Part shown: piece by piece, positions 33,461 through 42,503 of the stretch
How the letters are laid out: every line of letters starts with the position of its first letter
How positions within the stretch are numbered: the stretch's first letter is position 1
From: Leucobacter rhizosphaerae
GTDB lineage: Bacteria > Actinomycetota > Actinomycetes > Actinomycetales > Microbacteriaceae
Direction: 5' to 3'
Length of the DNA: 64,000 bases
Assembly (NCBI RefSeq): GCF_022919175.1
Contig: NZ_CP095043.1
Span: forward strand, 3,224,001-3,288,000
Position numbers and translations under genes: made by a program
Notes under the pieces: model-generated
The model's input: the letters and a program-made list of their open reading frames with translations, nothing else
Databases searched by the model: none
Told to the model about the DNA's origin: nothing

Positions 33461-34432
33461 ATGAGCGCAGACACCCTCACGCAGACCGCCGCGACCACGC
33501 AGGCCTCCGGCACCCCAGGCGCCGCGCCGCACCCCGGCACGCTCGAACTCGCCGGCCGCACGGTCTCCCGCGTCGGCTTCGGCGCGGCTCGGCTCACCGC
33601 GGGTGACGGCTGGGGCGTGCCGGTGGATCCGGAGCAGTCGAAGCGCCTGCTCCTCGACGCCGTGAATGCCGGCTTCGGCTACGTGGACACCGCTGACGCC
33701 CTCGGCCCGGGTGTGAGCGAGCAGCTCATCGGCGATGCCCTCGGCGCCCGTGACGATGTGCTCGTAGCCACGAAGATCGGCATGCTCCGCCCGGCCGCGA
33801 ACCAGTGGGGCATCCTCGGCCATCCCGACTACCTGCGCCAGCAGATCCAGCTCAGCCTCCAGCGGCTGCGGCGCGAGCGCATCGAGCTGCTCTACCTGCA
33901 CCGGATCGACCCGAACTTCCCGCTCGAAGATCAGATCGGCGTGCTGCAGGACGCGCGGGATCGCGGCGATGTCGGTGCCATCGGCGTGAGTGAGCCGAGC
34001 ACCGAGCAGCTCGACGCTATCCTCGCGCTGGAGCCTCGCCTCGCCGCGGTGCAGAGCCTCTACAACCTCGCTGCACGCCAGAACGACCGCCTCATCGCGC
34101 GTCTGGGTGAGCGGGGGATCCCGTTCATCGCGTACTGGCCGCTGATCGGCCGCGGCCTGCGCCCCGAGCACAAGTCCCAGCTCTTCGCCGAGCTCGAGCG
34201 CATCGGTGCGCCCCTCGAACTCTCCGCGCACCAGCTCAGCCTGGCCTGGATCTTCACCACGCAGCCTCACGCACTGGCGGTCGTCGGATCCCGGTCGAGC
34301 GCGCACCTGGCGGAGAATCAGCGCGCCGCCGACGCGAAGCTCGATCCCGCGGTGGTCGCCGAGATCGACGCTGCGGTCACAGCCACGATCGGCGACACAC
34401 CGTTCGATCCCCGGTACCCCGAGCACGACTGA
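33461..34432 (+). CDS. Aldo/keto reductase-fold protein lacking the catalytic Tyr
   Basis: 323 residues from the ATG at 33461 (caagga upstream). The TIM-barrel aldo/keto reductase pattern is clear: SRVGFGAARLTAGDGWG, GYVDTADALGPGVSEQLIGDAL, VLVATKIGM, LLYLHRIDPN, GAIGVSE, AVQSLYNLAAR, and NADPH-site VVGSRSSAHLAEN. Of the tetrad, Asp76, Lys105 and His147 are present, but the usual Tyr (DTAxxYG) is Leu81, codon ctc at 33701-33703. Either a catalytically altered reductase, a binding/sensor protein, or one using another proton donor. First gene after the prs terminator; 116 bp before the M20 operon. Confidence 0.85.
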   Translation: MSADTLTQTAATTQASGTPGAAPHPGTLELAGRTVSRVGFGAARLTAGDGWGVPVDPEQSKRLLLDAVNAGFGYVDTADALGPGVSEQLIGDALGARDDVLVATKIGMLRPAANQWGILGHPDYLRQQIQLSLQRLRRERIELLYLHRIDPNFPLEDQIGVLQDARDRGDVGAIGVSEPSTEQLDAILALEPRLAAVQSLYNLAARQNDRLIARLGERGIPFIAYWPLIGRGLRPEHKSQLFAELERIGAPLELSAHQLSLAWIFTTQPHALAVVGSRSSAHLAENQRAADAKLDPAVVAEIDAAVTATIGDTPFDPRYPEHD

Positions 34433-34440
34433 CGGCACCA

Positions 34441-34515
34441 GGAATCGCTCACACCGACACCGGCACCAGAAATCGCTCACACCAGCACCAGCACCCGCTC
34501 ACACCAGCGCAGCAC
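34441..34515. repeat. Direct repeats related to the GTGTGAGCGATTT element
   Basis: Three irregular copies of a ctcacacc-containing unit (gaatcgctcacacc, aaatcgctcacacc at 34470-34483, acccgctcacacc), separated by gacacc/agcacc triplets. The second copy is the exact reverse complement of the arm ggtgtgagcgattt found at 57.8 kb. Confidence 0.6.
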
Positions 34516-34548
34516 CTGCCCACACCCCACCCCCCCACAGGAGCACCC

Positions 34549-35904
34549 ATGACCCGCACCGGCACCGACCCGCTTGAGGTCTACACCGCCTACGCGTCGG
34601 CCACACCGTCCACACCCGCGTCCGACGTCGCACCCGTCGCCGCGTTCCCGGGCGCCGCGCCCGAGGTCCACGCCCGCATCGCCGAGCGCGTCGAAGGACT
34701 GCGCGACGAACTCCGCGCGCTCGCCATCGCACTGTTCGAGGATCCGGAGCTCGGCTTCGACGAGCACCGCAGTGTGGCGCGCATCGCCGAGGTGCTCTCC
34801 CGGCACGGGATCACCCCCGAGATCGGCACCTTCGGCCTCGAAACGGCCTTCGCCGCCTCGGTGGGCGCGGCAACCGCAGCACACACCTCCGAGACAACCG
34901 GAAGCGCAGCCCCCCACTTCGCGATCGTCGCCGAGTACGACGCGCTGCCCGAGATCGGGCACGCCTGCGGCCACAACATCATCGCTGCTCTCGCGACCGG
35001 CGCCTTCCTCGCGCTCGCCCCCGAGGTCGAGGCGCTCGGTGGCCGCCTGAGCATCATCGGCACCCCGGCGGAGGAGGGCGGTGGCGGCAAGGAGCACGTG
35101 CTCCGCGCCGGCGGGTTCGACGGCGTCGACGCGGCCGGCATGGTGCACCCCTCGGTGGGCAACCAGGTCTCGCCGATCACCGGTTCCGGCACCAGCGGGG
35201 TGCGCCGGATCCGGGTCCGCTACCGCGGCCGCGCCGGTCACGCCGCCGCGAGCCCCTACCTCGGCCTCAACGCCCTCGACGCGGTGGTCACGGCCTACCA
35301 GTCGATCGCGCAGCTGCGCCAGCACATTCTCCCGATCGACCGCATCCACGGCATCATCACGAACGGCGGCGTCGCGCCCAACGTCGTGCCGGAGCTCACC
35401 GAGGCGGAGTTCCTCGTGCGCTCCTCCGAGATCGAGACGCTCAAGGTGCTGACCGAGCGCGTGCTCGACATTCTCGAGGCCGCCGCCCTCGCCACCGGCA
35501 CGACCGCCGAGATCGATGCCGACTTCGAGCCGCCGTACCTCCCGCTCAAGCCGAACGTGCTGATGAACACGCACTGGGCCCGGCACCTCGAGACCCGCGG
35601 CCGCACCGTGCCGCTCGCTCCGGCGCGCCCCACGCAGGGCGGCCCCTCGACCGACATGGGCAACGTGAGCTGGGCGATCCCCGCGGTCCACCCAGCTCTC
35701 GGACTCGGCGGCGCCCCCGACGTGCTGCCGCACAACGCGGCCTTCGCCGCGAGCACGATCGAGCCGCCCGCAATCGACGCCCTCGTCGACGCAGCGATCG
35801 CCCTCGCCGGCCTCGCCGCCGACTACCTGGCCGATGCCGAGCTCCGGGCCGCGGTCCGCGACGAGTTCGACCGCAACGGCGGCGTGCGGAGGTGGGAGGA
35901 GTGA
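34549..35904 (+). CDS. M20-family metallo-amidohydrolase (AbgB/ACY1L2-like)
   Basis: 451 residues. Zinc-ligand motifs of the M20D class: AEYDALPEIGHACGHNIIAALATGA, GTPAEEGGGGKEHVLRAGGF, and the lid/dimer domain GRAGHAAASPYLGLNALDAV. Related enzymes cleave N-acyl amino acids, hippurate-like or p-aminobenzoyl-glutamate amide bonds. The N-terminal ~35 residues are a Thr/Pro/Ala-rich extension. Preceded by acaggagcaccc. Heads the ABC transporter/monooxygenase operon: the next start overlaps its stop by 4 bp. It probably deacylates the imported compound. Confidence 0.87.
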   Translation: MTRTGTDPLEVYTAYASATPSTPASDVAPVAAFPGAAPEVHARIAERVEGLRDELRALAIALFEDPELGFDEHRSVARIAEVLSRHGITPEIGTFGLETAFAASVGAATAAHTSETTGSAAPHFAIVAEYDALPEIGHACGHNIIAALATGAFLALAPEVEALGGRLSIIGTPAEEGGGGKEHVLRAGGFDGVDAAGMVHPSVGNQVSPITGSGTSGVRRIRVRYRGRAGHAAASPYLGLNALDAVVTAYQSIAQLRQHILPIDRIHGIITNGGVAPNVVPELTEAEFLVRSSEIETLKVLTERVLDILEAAALATGTTAEIDADFEPPYLPLKPNVLMNTHWARHLETRGRTVPLAPARPTQGGPSTDMGNVSWAIPAVHPALGLGGAPDVLPHNAAFAASTIEPPAIDALVDAAIALAGLAADYLADAELRAAVRDEFDRNGGVRRWEE

Positions 35905-36926
35905 GCCTCCCGACCCTCGACGAGACGAGCGGCGCGGACGTCCCGGAGCCGCGCTCCGGTGCTGCGCTCCGCACGCCCCGCGCGGGATCCGCGCCCCGCT
36001 GGGCGCGTGTGCTCGTGCGCAGCATCTTCGACCTGGTGCTGGTCGTGTGGCTCGCGGCGACGATCGCGTTCCTCGCGCTCCAGCTCATTCCCGGCAACCC
36101 GCTCGACGTGCTGCTCTCCGGTGTGCAGGACGCGACGCCCGAGATGCGCGCCGAGATCGCCGCGCACTACGGTCTCGACCAGCCGACCATCGTGCAGTAC
36201 TTCAATTACCTCTTCGGGGTCGTGCAGGGGGATCTCGGCACGAGCTACCACCGCGGCTCCCCGGTGACGCAGGTGCTCTTCAGCGAACTCGGCGCCACGG
36301 TCGAGCTGACCGTCGCGGCGATGCTCGTCGCCGTCGCCGCCTCGATCGCACTCGCGCTGCTCACCAGCGGGCAGCGCCCGGGGGTGCGGATCGTGGCGCA
36401 GGGCCTCGAGATCGTCGCGGTCTCGGTGCCGTCGTTCTGGCTCGGCATCGTGCTCATGACGATCTTCTCCTTCGGTCTGCGCTGGGTGCCCGCCTTCAGC
36501 GGCGACTCGCCCGCCGGTCTGATCCTGCCGGTCATCACCCTCGCGGTGCCGCTCGTCGGGGTCATCACCCAGATCCTCCGCGAGCGGATCGAGCACCAGC
36601 TCCACGAGCCGTTCGTCACCACGATCCGGGCCCGCGGGGTCAGCGAGTCCCGGCTCCGCTCGGGGCACCTGCTGCGGCACGCGAGTGTGCCGGCGCTGAC
36701 CCTCAGCAGCATCATCTTCGGCTCCCTGTTGACGGGCACCGTGGTCATCGAGACGCTGTTCGCCCGCCCGGGCATCGGCCGTGTCATCGTGATGGCACTG
36801 CAGGATCGCGACGTGCCCGTCGTGCTCGGCTTCGTGATCTTCGCCGCGCTCGTCTTCATCGTCATCAACACCATCGTCGATCTCGTGCTCCCGCTGATCG
36901 ACCCGAGACTGAAGGAGTCGCGATGA
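35901..36926 (+). CDS. Dipeptide/oligopeptide-type ABC transporter permease 1 (DppB/OppB family)
   Basis: 341 residues from the GTG at 35901, which overlaps the amidohydrolase stop (GTGA); a GTG at 35892 is also in frame but lacks better support. Six transmembrane segments with the BPD_transp_1 pattern: FLALQLIPGNPLDVLLSG near the N-terminus, YHRGSPVTQVLFSELGATVELT, the EAA-like loop TTIRARGVSESRLRSGHLLRHA, and ETLFARPGIGRVIVMALQDRD. Forms the membrane channel with the next permease. Confidence 0.9.
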   Translation: MSLPTLDETSGADVPEPRSGAALRTPRAGSAPRWARVLVRSIFDLVLVVWLAATIAFLALQLIPGNPLDVLLSGVQDATPEMRAEIAAHYGLDQPTIVQYFNYLFGVVQGDLGTSYHRGSPVTQVLFSELGATVELTVAAMLVAVAASIALALLTSGQRPGVRIVAQGLEIVAVSVPSFWLGIVLMTIFSFGLRWVPAFSGDSPAGLILPVITLAVPLVGVITQILRERIEHQLHEPFVTTIRARGVSESRLRSGHLLRHASVPALTLSSIIFGSLLTGTVVIETLFARPGIGRVIVMALQDRDVPVVLGFVIFAALVFIVINTIVDLVLPLIDPRLKESR

Positions 36927-37795
36927 CGCTGCAGGCCAACCGCAGTGCCGCGCCCGCGGCCCGTGCCGCCGTGCGACGGTTCGAGCTGCCCCCGCTCGGG
37001 GTGCTGCTCGCCCTGGTCGTCTTCCTGCTGCTCGTGGTCGCGGCCCTCGCGCCGAGTGTGTTCTCGGGCCAGGACCCCTACGCCAGTAACCCCGCGGACG
37101 CCTTCGCTGAGCCCAGCGCGGAGCACTGGCTCGGCACGGATCAGCTCGGTCGCGATCAGTTCACCCGGCTCGTGTACGGTGCCCGCTACTCGATCCTGCT
37201 CGGCGTCGGCGCGACCCTCATCGGCCTCGTCGGCGGCATCGCGCTCGGGGTGCTCGCGGGGTACGCCCGCGGCACCTGGGACCGGGTCATCACCCGCTTC
37301 CTGGACGTACTGCTCGCGTTCCCCGACGTGCTCGTCGCCCTCGTCACCATCACGGTGCTCGGTCCTGGCGAGTGGAGCCTCATCTGGGCCGTCGGGCTCG
37401 GGCGGATCCCGGGCTCCGCGCGCCTCGTGCGTGGTGAGGTGCTGCGGATCCGGGAGTCCGGCTTCGTGCGCTCCGGGATCGGCCTCGGCCTGCACCCGGC
37501 CCGCCTGATCATCCGGCACGTGGTGCCCAACAGCCTCGGCCCCGTGCTCGTGCACGCCGTGCTCGGCGTCGGCGTCAGCATCATCTTCGGCGCCTCCTTG
37601 AGCTTCCTTGGGCTGGGCGCGGTTCCGCCGACCCCGGAGTGGGGCCTCATGCTCTCCGAGGCCCGGCAGTACCTCAGCATCGCGCCGTGGATCGCGATCT
37701 GGCCGGGACTCCTCATCACGGTCACGGTCGTCTCGATCACGGTCGTCGGCCGCTGGTTCCAGCAGCGCTTCATCACGAAACGGAGTTCACTATGA
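36923..37795 (+). CDS. Dipeptide/oligopeptide-type ABC transporter permease 2 (DppC/OppC family)
   Basis: 290 residues; the ATG at 36923 overlaps the previous stop (ATGA). The DppC signature HWLGTDQLGRDQFTRLVYGARYSILLGVGAT is at about 70-100; the cytoplasmic EAA loop is FVRSGIGLGLHPARLIIRHVVPNSLGPVLV, and the end is SLSFLGLGAVPPTPEWGLML. About six transmembrane helices. Coupled by a second ATGA overlap to the ATPase. Confidence 0.92.
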   Translation: MTLQANRSAAPAARAAVRRFELPPLGVLLALVVFLLLVVAALAPSVFSGQDPYASNPADAFAEPSAEHWLGTDQLGRDQFTRLVYGARYSILLGVGATLIGLVGGIALGVLAGYARGTWDRVITRFLDVLLAFPDVLVALVTITVLGPGEWSLIWAVGLGRIPGSARLVRGEVLRIRESGFVRSGIGLGLHPARLIIRHVVPNSLGPVLVHAVLGVGVSIIFGASLSFLGLGAVPPTPEWGLMLSEARQYLSIAPWIAIWPGLLITVTVVSITVVGRWFQQRFITKRSSL

Positions 37796-39573
37796 CGGTC
37801 ACACCGCTCGTGCACGTCGAGGATCTGTCGGTGACCTTCGGCGACCTCACGGCCGTCCGCGGCCTCAGCTTCCAGCTCACCCCGGGCCAGTGCGTCGCGC
37901 TGGTGGGGGAGTCGGGATCGGGCAAGTCGGTCACCGCGCGCAGTCTGCTCGGCCTCGTCGGGCGCGGCTCGACGGTCTCCGCGACCACGCTTCGCCTGGG
38001 CGATCACGATCTCCTGAACCTGACCGAGCGCGAGTGGCGCGAGCTGCGCGGCAGCGAGGTGGGGCTGGTGCTGCAGGACGCGCTCGTCTCCCTCGATCCG
38101 CTCGCCCGGGTCGGTGCGCAGGTCGCCGAACCGCTCCGCGCGCACCGTCGACTGGGTCGCGCGGGCCGTGCAGAGCGCGCGATCGAGCTGCTCGAGAGCG
38201 CCGGAGTGCCCGACGCCTCGGTCCGGGCGCGGCAGTACCCCCACGAACTCTCCGGCGGGCTCCGGCAGCGCGCGCTCATCGCGAGCGCCGTCGCCGCGTC
38301 GCCCGGGGTGCTCATCGCCGACGAGCCCACGACGGCCCTCGACGTCACCGTCCAGGCGCAGGTGCTCGCGCTGCTGGATCGCCTCCGGCAGCAGGGCACG
38401 GGCCTGATCCTCGTGAGTCACGACCTCGCGGTCGTGTCGCAGCTCGCCGACGAGATCCTCGTGCTGCACCGGGGCGAGGTCGTGGAGCAGGGCGCGCCGG
38501 ATCGGGTGCTCGGCGCTCCGACCTCGGAGTACACGAAGCAGCTGCTGGCGGCGATCCCGTCGCAGCGCTCGCGCGGCCAGCGACTCTCGGCGACTCCCGC
38601 CTCGGCCGCCCCGGCGTCGACAGCCCCGGCGTCGACCGCCCCGCGACTCACGGAGGCGGCGGCACCCGCAGCAGCCTCCGAGGTCGACCGCGACACCCCG
38701 GTGCTCCAGGCGCTCGACCTCGTGAAGCACTACCCGCGCCCGGGCGGCGGGGAGACGACCGCGCTCGACCGGGTGTCGTTCGCCCTGCAGCGCGGCCGCA
38801 CGCTCGGCATCGTCGGGGAATCGGGGTCCGGCAAATCCACCGCGGCCCACGTGGTGCTCGGCTTCACGACTCCCGAGTCCGGTGAGGTGCTGCTCGACGG
38901 GCAGCCCTGGTCGTCGGCTCGGGAGCGGGATCGCCGCGCTCGCCGCCGCCGGATCCAGTCGATCTCGCAGGATCCGCTCGGGTCGTTCGACCCCCGCGCG
39001 TCGGTGCAGGCGATCCTCTCCGAGGCGCTCGACGCGATCGGAGTGCCGAGGAGCGAGCAGCGCGACCGCTCGGTGGCCCTGCTCGAGCAGGTCGAACTCG
39101 GCAGCGCGCACCTCGGCCGCAACCCGCTGGAGCTCTCCGGTGGTCAGCGGCAGCGCGTCGCCATCTCGCGCGCGCTCGCCACCGATCCCGAGGTGATCGT
39201 GTGCGACGAGGCCGTCTCGGCCCTCGACGTGTCGATCCAGGCGCAGGTGCTCGACCTGCTCGCCGACCTGCAGGAACGGCTCGGCGTTTCGCTCCTCTTC
39301 ATCTCGCACGATCTCGGAGTCATCCGGCACATCGCGCACGAGGTCCTCGTGATGCGCAGCGGCCGGGTGGTCGAGGCGGGTCACACCGAGGCCGTGTTCA
39401 CCGACCCGAGGCACCAGTACACGCGCGAACTCATCGACGCGATTCCGACGCTGCACGTCCCCACCGGGCCGCAGCATCCCGGGCTGCCGCGCGCCGCGCG
39501 CGACGCCGCACCCGGCCCCGCAGACGCACCACCCGTCGTATCCACATCAACCGAAAGCATCTCCCGATCATGA
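37792..39573 (+). CDS. Dipeptide-type ABC transporter ATPase, tandem DppD-DppF fusion
   Basis: 593 residues holding two complete nucleotide-binding domains in one chain, where Dpp systems often have two proteins. First: Walker A VGESGSGKSVTA, signature LSGGLRQRALIASAV, Walker B VLIADEPTTALDVTVQAQ. Second: VGESGSGKSTAAH, LSGGQRQRVAISRAL, VIVCDEAVSALDVSIQAQ (Glu-Ala instead of Glu-Pro in the D-loop approach, as common in DppF). An Ala/Pro/Ser linker (about 262-292) joins them. The ATG at 37792 overlaps the permease stop; the stop overlaps the next ATG. Confidence 0.93.
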   Translation: MTVTPLVHVEDLSVTFGDLTAVRGLSFQLTPGQCVALVGESGSGKSVTARSLLGLVGRGSTVSATTLRLGDHDLLNLTEREWRELRGSEVGLVLQDALVSLDPLARVGAQVAEPLRAHRRLGRAGRAERAIELLESAGVPDASVRARQYPHELSGGLRQRALIASAVAASPGVLIADEPTTALDVTVQAQVLALLDRLRQQGTGLILVSHDLAVVSQLADEILVLHRGEVVEQGAPDRVLGAPTSEYTKQLLAAIPSQRSRGQRLSATPASAAPASTAPASTAPRLTEAAAPAAASEVDRDTPVLQALDLVKHYPRPGGGETTALDRVSFALQRGRTLGIVGESGSGKSTAAHVVLGFTTPESGEVLLDGQPWSSARERDRRARRRRIQSISQDPLGSFDPRASVQAILSEALDAIGVPRSEQRDRSVALLEQVELGSAHLGRNPLELSGGQRQRVAISRALATDPEVIVCDEAVSALDVSIQAQVLDLLADLQERLGVSLLFISHDLGVIRHIAHEVLVMRSGRVVEAGHTEAVFTDPRHQYTRELIDAIPTLHVPTGPQHPGLPRAARDAAPGPADAPPVVSTSTESISRS

Positions 39574-41234
39574 ATCGAAAGAAACTCATCCTCCCGTCCC
39601 TCGCCATCGCGGCCCTCCTCGGGCTCGCGGGCTGCACGTCGAGCGGCGGCGACTCGGCCGCCAACGAGGTCGCCGCAGACGCCACCCCGGTCGAGGGCGG
39701 CACCCTCACCTACTTCGCCAACACCGAGCCGCCCGTGTGGGACGGCCAGCGGATCCCGAGCCTGAACGCGAACTCGATCAACAGCTCGATCTTCGACACG
39801 CTCATCGCTCAGGACGAGGACGGCACCTACAAGCCGGGCCTCGCCACGGACTGGGAGATCAGCGAAGACGGGCTGACCTACACCTTCACGCTGCGAGACG
39901 ACGTCACGTTCCACGATGGGACGCCGTTCAATGCCGAGGTGCTGAAGCAGAACATCGATCGCCCGATCAACGAGCCGGATCTCGCGACCGTGTCGAACGG
40001 CATCGTCGAGACCGAGGTCGTCGACGAGTACACCCTCGCGGTGAAGCTCGGCCGCCAGAACGCCGGGCTGATCCACGCGTTCTCGACGCCGCACTGGCCG
40101 ATCTACTCGGGCAAGGTGCTGACAGAGCACACCCCGGCCGAGCTCGCGGCCTCCCCGGAGCTCTCGATCGGCACCGGTGCATTCAAGGTCAAGGAGTACT
40201 CGAAGGGCGCGAAGCTCGTGCTCGAGCGCAACGAGGACTACAACTGGGCCCCGGAGACCTGGGACCACCAGGGCGCCGCCTACCTCGACGAGGTCACCAT
40301 CCAGTTCGTGCCGGAGACGCAGGCGCGCATCGGCGCCATCACGTCGGGGCAGGCCGACGCGATCGACCAGGTGCCGCCGCTCAACATCCCCGAGGTCGAG
40401 GGCGCCGGGCTCCAGGTACTCGAGAAGGACAACACGGGCACCCCGTACTACGTGGCGCTGAACCCGAACCTCGCACCGTTCGACGACAAGAACGTGCGGC
40501 TCGCCTTCCGCGAGGCGATTGACATCGACGGCCTGCTCGACGGCGTCTACGCCGGGGTCTACGACAAGGCCTGGAGCACCACTCTGCCCGGCACCCCGCC
40601 GGAGGGCGCCTTCGACGAGACGCTCGTCGACAGCTGGGGCTACGACGCCGACGCGGCCGTGGAGCTGCTCGAAGAGGCCGGCTATACCGAGGTCGACGAC
40701 GAGGGGTACCGCGTCAAGGACGGCGAGCGGCTCACGCTCAACTGGTACGTCGACAGCCTCTACCAGCAGACCGACCAGCGCCAGCAGCTGGGCGAGGCGA
40801 TCGCCTCCTCGCTGAAGGACGTGGGCTTCGAGGTCATTCGCACCCCGTTCGACACGGCGGCCTATGGTGTGGAGCTCGCGAAGGGCGAGCACCACCTCGC
40901 GGACTCGTCCCGCGGCTTCGCGGATGTCGGCACCTCGGTGTTCCCGTTCACGACGATCGCGATCCCGAGCTCGAACGGCGGCTCCGGCATCAACTACGGG
41001 CTGCTCAGCGACCCCACGATCGACGAGGCGTACGCGACGATCAGCAGCTCCCTCGACCCGGCCGAGCGCATCGAGGCCGCGAAGGTCGCGCAGAACCGGA
41101 TCATCGACGAGGGCTTCGCGGTCCCGGTCTACGTGCCCAAGAAGATCGTCGGCACGACCGACGAGGTGCACGGCTGGAAGTTCGACGCCGTGGGCTACAC
41201 GGACTCGTTCTACGACGTCTGGCTGCAGCAGTAG
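39570..41234 (+). CDS. ABC transporter substrate-binding lipoprotein (SBP_bac_5, DppA/OppA-like)
   Basis: 554 residues from the ATG at 39570 (ATGA overlap). Lipobox LGLAGC near residue 21. Family pattern: GGTLTYFANTEPPVWDGQR, then YKPGLATDWEISEDGLTYTFTLRDDVTFHDGTPFNAEVLKQNID. It captures the substrate for the preceding permeases and ATPase. This family binds peptides, but also opines, nickel chelates, glutathione and other amides, so the ligand is open; the M20 enzyme in the operon suggests an N-acylated compound. A hairpin (41268-41300) separates it from the monooxygenase genes. Confidence 0.92.
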   Translation: MNRKKLILPSLAIAALLGLAGCTSSGGDSAANEVAADATPVEGGTLTYFANTEPPVWDGQRIPSLNANSINSSIFDTLIAQDEDGTYKPGLATDWEISEDGLTYTFTLRDDVTFHDGTPFNAEVLKQNIDRPINEPDLATVSNGIVETEVVDEYTLAVKLGRQNAGLIHAFSTPHWPIYSGKVLTEHTPAELAASPELSIGTGAFKVKEYSKGAKLVLERNEDYNWAPETWDHQGAAYLDEVTIQFVPETQARIGAITSGQADAIDQVPPLNIPEVEGAGLQVLEKDNTGTPYYVALNPNLAPFDDKNVRLAFREAIDIDGLLDGVYAGVYDKAWSTTLPGTPPEGAFDETLVDSWGYDADAAVELLEEAGYTEVDDEGYRVKDGERLTLNWYVDSLYQQTDQRQQLGEAIASSLKDVGFEVIRTPFDTAAYGVELAKGEHHLADSSRGFADVGTSVFPFTTIAIPSSNGGSGINYGLLSDPTIDEAYATISSSLDPAERIEAAKVAQNRIIDEGFAVPVYVPKKIVGTTDEVHGWKFDAVGYTDSFYDVWLQQ

Positions 41235-41267
41235 TCCGCACCCACCCGTAGCGACCCTCAGCGCGGT

Positions 41268-41300
41268 CGGGCGGGCGAGCGCACACGCTCAGCCCGCCCG
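41268..41300 (+). other. Intra-operon hairpin after the binding-protein gene
   Basis: Stem cgggcgggc-gagcg with loop caca and a one-base bulge, no T-run, in the 95-bp gap between the transporter and monooxygenase genes. Likely message stabiliser or partial attenuator raising the level of the binding protein. Confidence 0.5.
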
Positions 41301-41329
41301 CCCGCACCCCACATGAAAGGACCGGGGCC

Positions 41330-42454
41330 ATGCCACGCATCGACCTCTTCTACTACGGCGACACCTCCCCGGGGCAGTCGCCCGCACAGCTCTACCGTGA
41401 GATCGAGGAGCAGATCGTACTGGGCGACCAGCTCGGCTACCACGGCGCCTGGGTCACCGAGCACCACTTCTCCGCGCGCGGAGAGGTGCCGGATCCGCTC
41501 ACGCTGTTCGCGCGGTTGAGCGGCACCACCCAGCGCATCCGGCTCGGCACCGCCATCGCCTGCGCCCCGTACTACCACCCGATCCGGCTCGCCGAGCAGG
41601 TCGCCCTGGTCGACGCCCTGTCCGGCGGGCGCCTCGACCTCGGCGTCGGGACCGGCATGACGACCCCCGAACTGGCGGCGGTGTGGGGGTTCACCCCCGA
41701 CGACGCGGCGCAGCGCGCTCGCGAGGTGCACGAGATCCTCGCGCAGGCATTCGATACCGGGGTCGTGGACTACACCGGCGAGTTCTACCGGTTCTCGAAC
41801 GTGCAGATCTCGCCGCCGCCTGGGCGGCCCGCGAAGGACCTGATCTGGACGGCCGCCGGTCGCAACGCGATCCCGCTCGCCACGGAGCACGGCTTCCGCC
41901 TCATGATCCCGCGCCCGCTGCCGCTCGCGCAGCGCCTGAAGATCAACGACGAGTACCGCGCGGCCGTGCCCGGGGGCGAGGTGATCCACCTCCGCTCCGG
42001 TCTCGTCGGCCCGACCCGGGAGATCGCGCGCGAGCGCGCTGTCGAGTTCCTGCGCGAGTACGCCGCGGTGTACCTGCGGACCCGGTGGACCGGTGGACCC
42101 GACAGCGCGGCCTTCGACGACATCGCGGAGAAGCTGTCGTTCGCCGTCGGCACGGCGAGCGAGGTCGCCGACAAGATCTGGGAGTGGACGGACCAGTTCG
42201 GCGGCACCGAGGAGACGGCGATCCAGTTCCACGGTCCGCACGTGCAGCACCAGCACGTGCTCGAGTCGATCGAGCTCTTCGCACCGCAGCTCGCCGAGCT
42301 CCAGGCCGACGCGCCGCAGACGAGCGTGCCGTGGGTGGATCGCGGGATCCCGGATCGCCCCGTCCCCGCCCAGCTCACCCCGTACGAGGACGGCGTGCGG
42401 GATCCCGACGTCAGTCAGCCCTGGCGCGAACCCGCGACGAGCGCCACGCAATAA
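41330..42454 (+). CDS. LLM-class flavin-dependent monooxygenase 1
   Basis: 374 residues, ATG at 41330 (gaaaggacc upstream). Bacterial-luciferase-like TIM barrel: EEQIVLGDQLGYHGAWVTEHHFSARGEVPDPLTLFARLSGTTQRIRLGTAIACAPYYHPIRLAEQVALVDALSGGRLDLGVGTGM is the canonical LuxA-like block (GAW.TEHH, LGTA, HP.R.AE, DxLSGGR..LGVG.G). These enzymes use FMNH2 supplied by a separate reductase to oxygenate or cleave C-S, C-N or C-C bonds. No flavin reductase is in the operon. Works beside a second LLM enzyme, the amidohydrolase and the importer. Confidence 0.88.
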   Translation: MPRIDLFYYGDTSPGQSPAQLYREIEEQIVLGDQLGYHGAWVTEHHFSARGEVPDPLTLFARLSGTTQRIRLGTAIACAPYYHPIRLAEQVALVDALSGGRLDLGVGTGMTTPELAAVWGFTPDDAAQRAREVHEILAQAFDTGVVDYTGEFYRFSNVQISPPPGRPAKDLIWTAAGRNAIPLATEHGFRLMIPRPLPLAQRLKINDEYRAAVPGGEVIHLRSGLVGPTREIARERAVEFLREYAAVYLRTRWTGGPDSAAFDDIAEKLSFAVGTASEVADKIWEWTDQFGGTEETAIQFHGPHVQHQHVLESIELFAPQLAELQADAPQTSVPWVDRGIPDRPVPAQLTPYEDGVRDPDVSQPWREPATSATQ

Positions 42455-42503
42455 CCCACCACTTTTCGCGGCGGAGCATCGCCGCAGATTCCAGGAGATT
42501 CCC

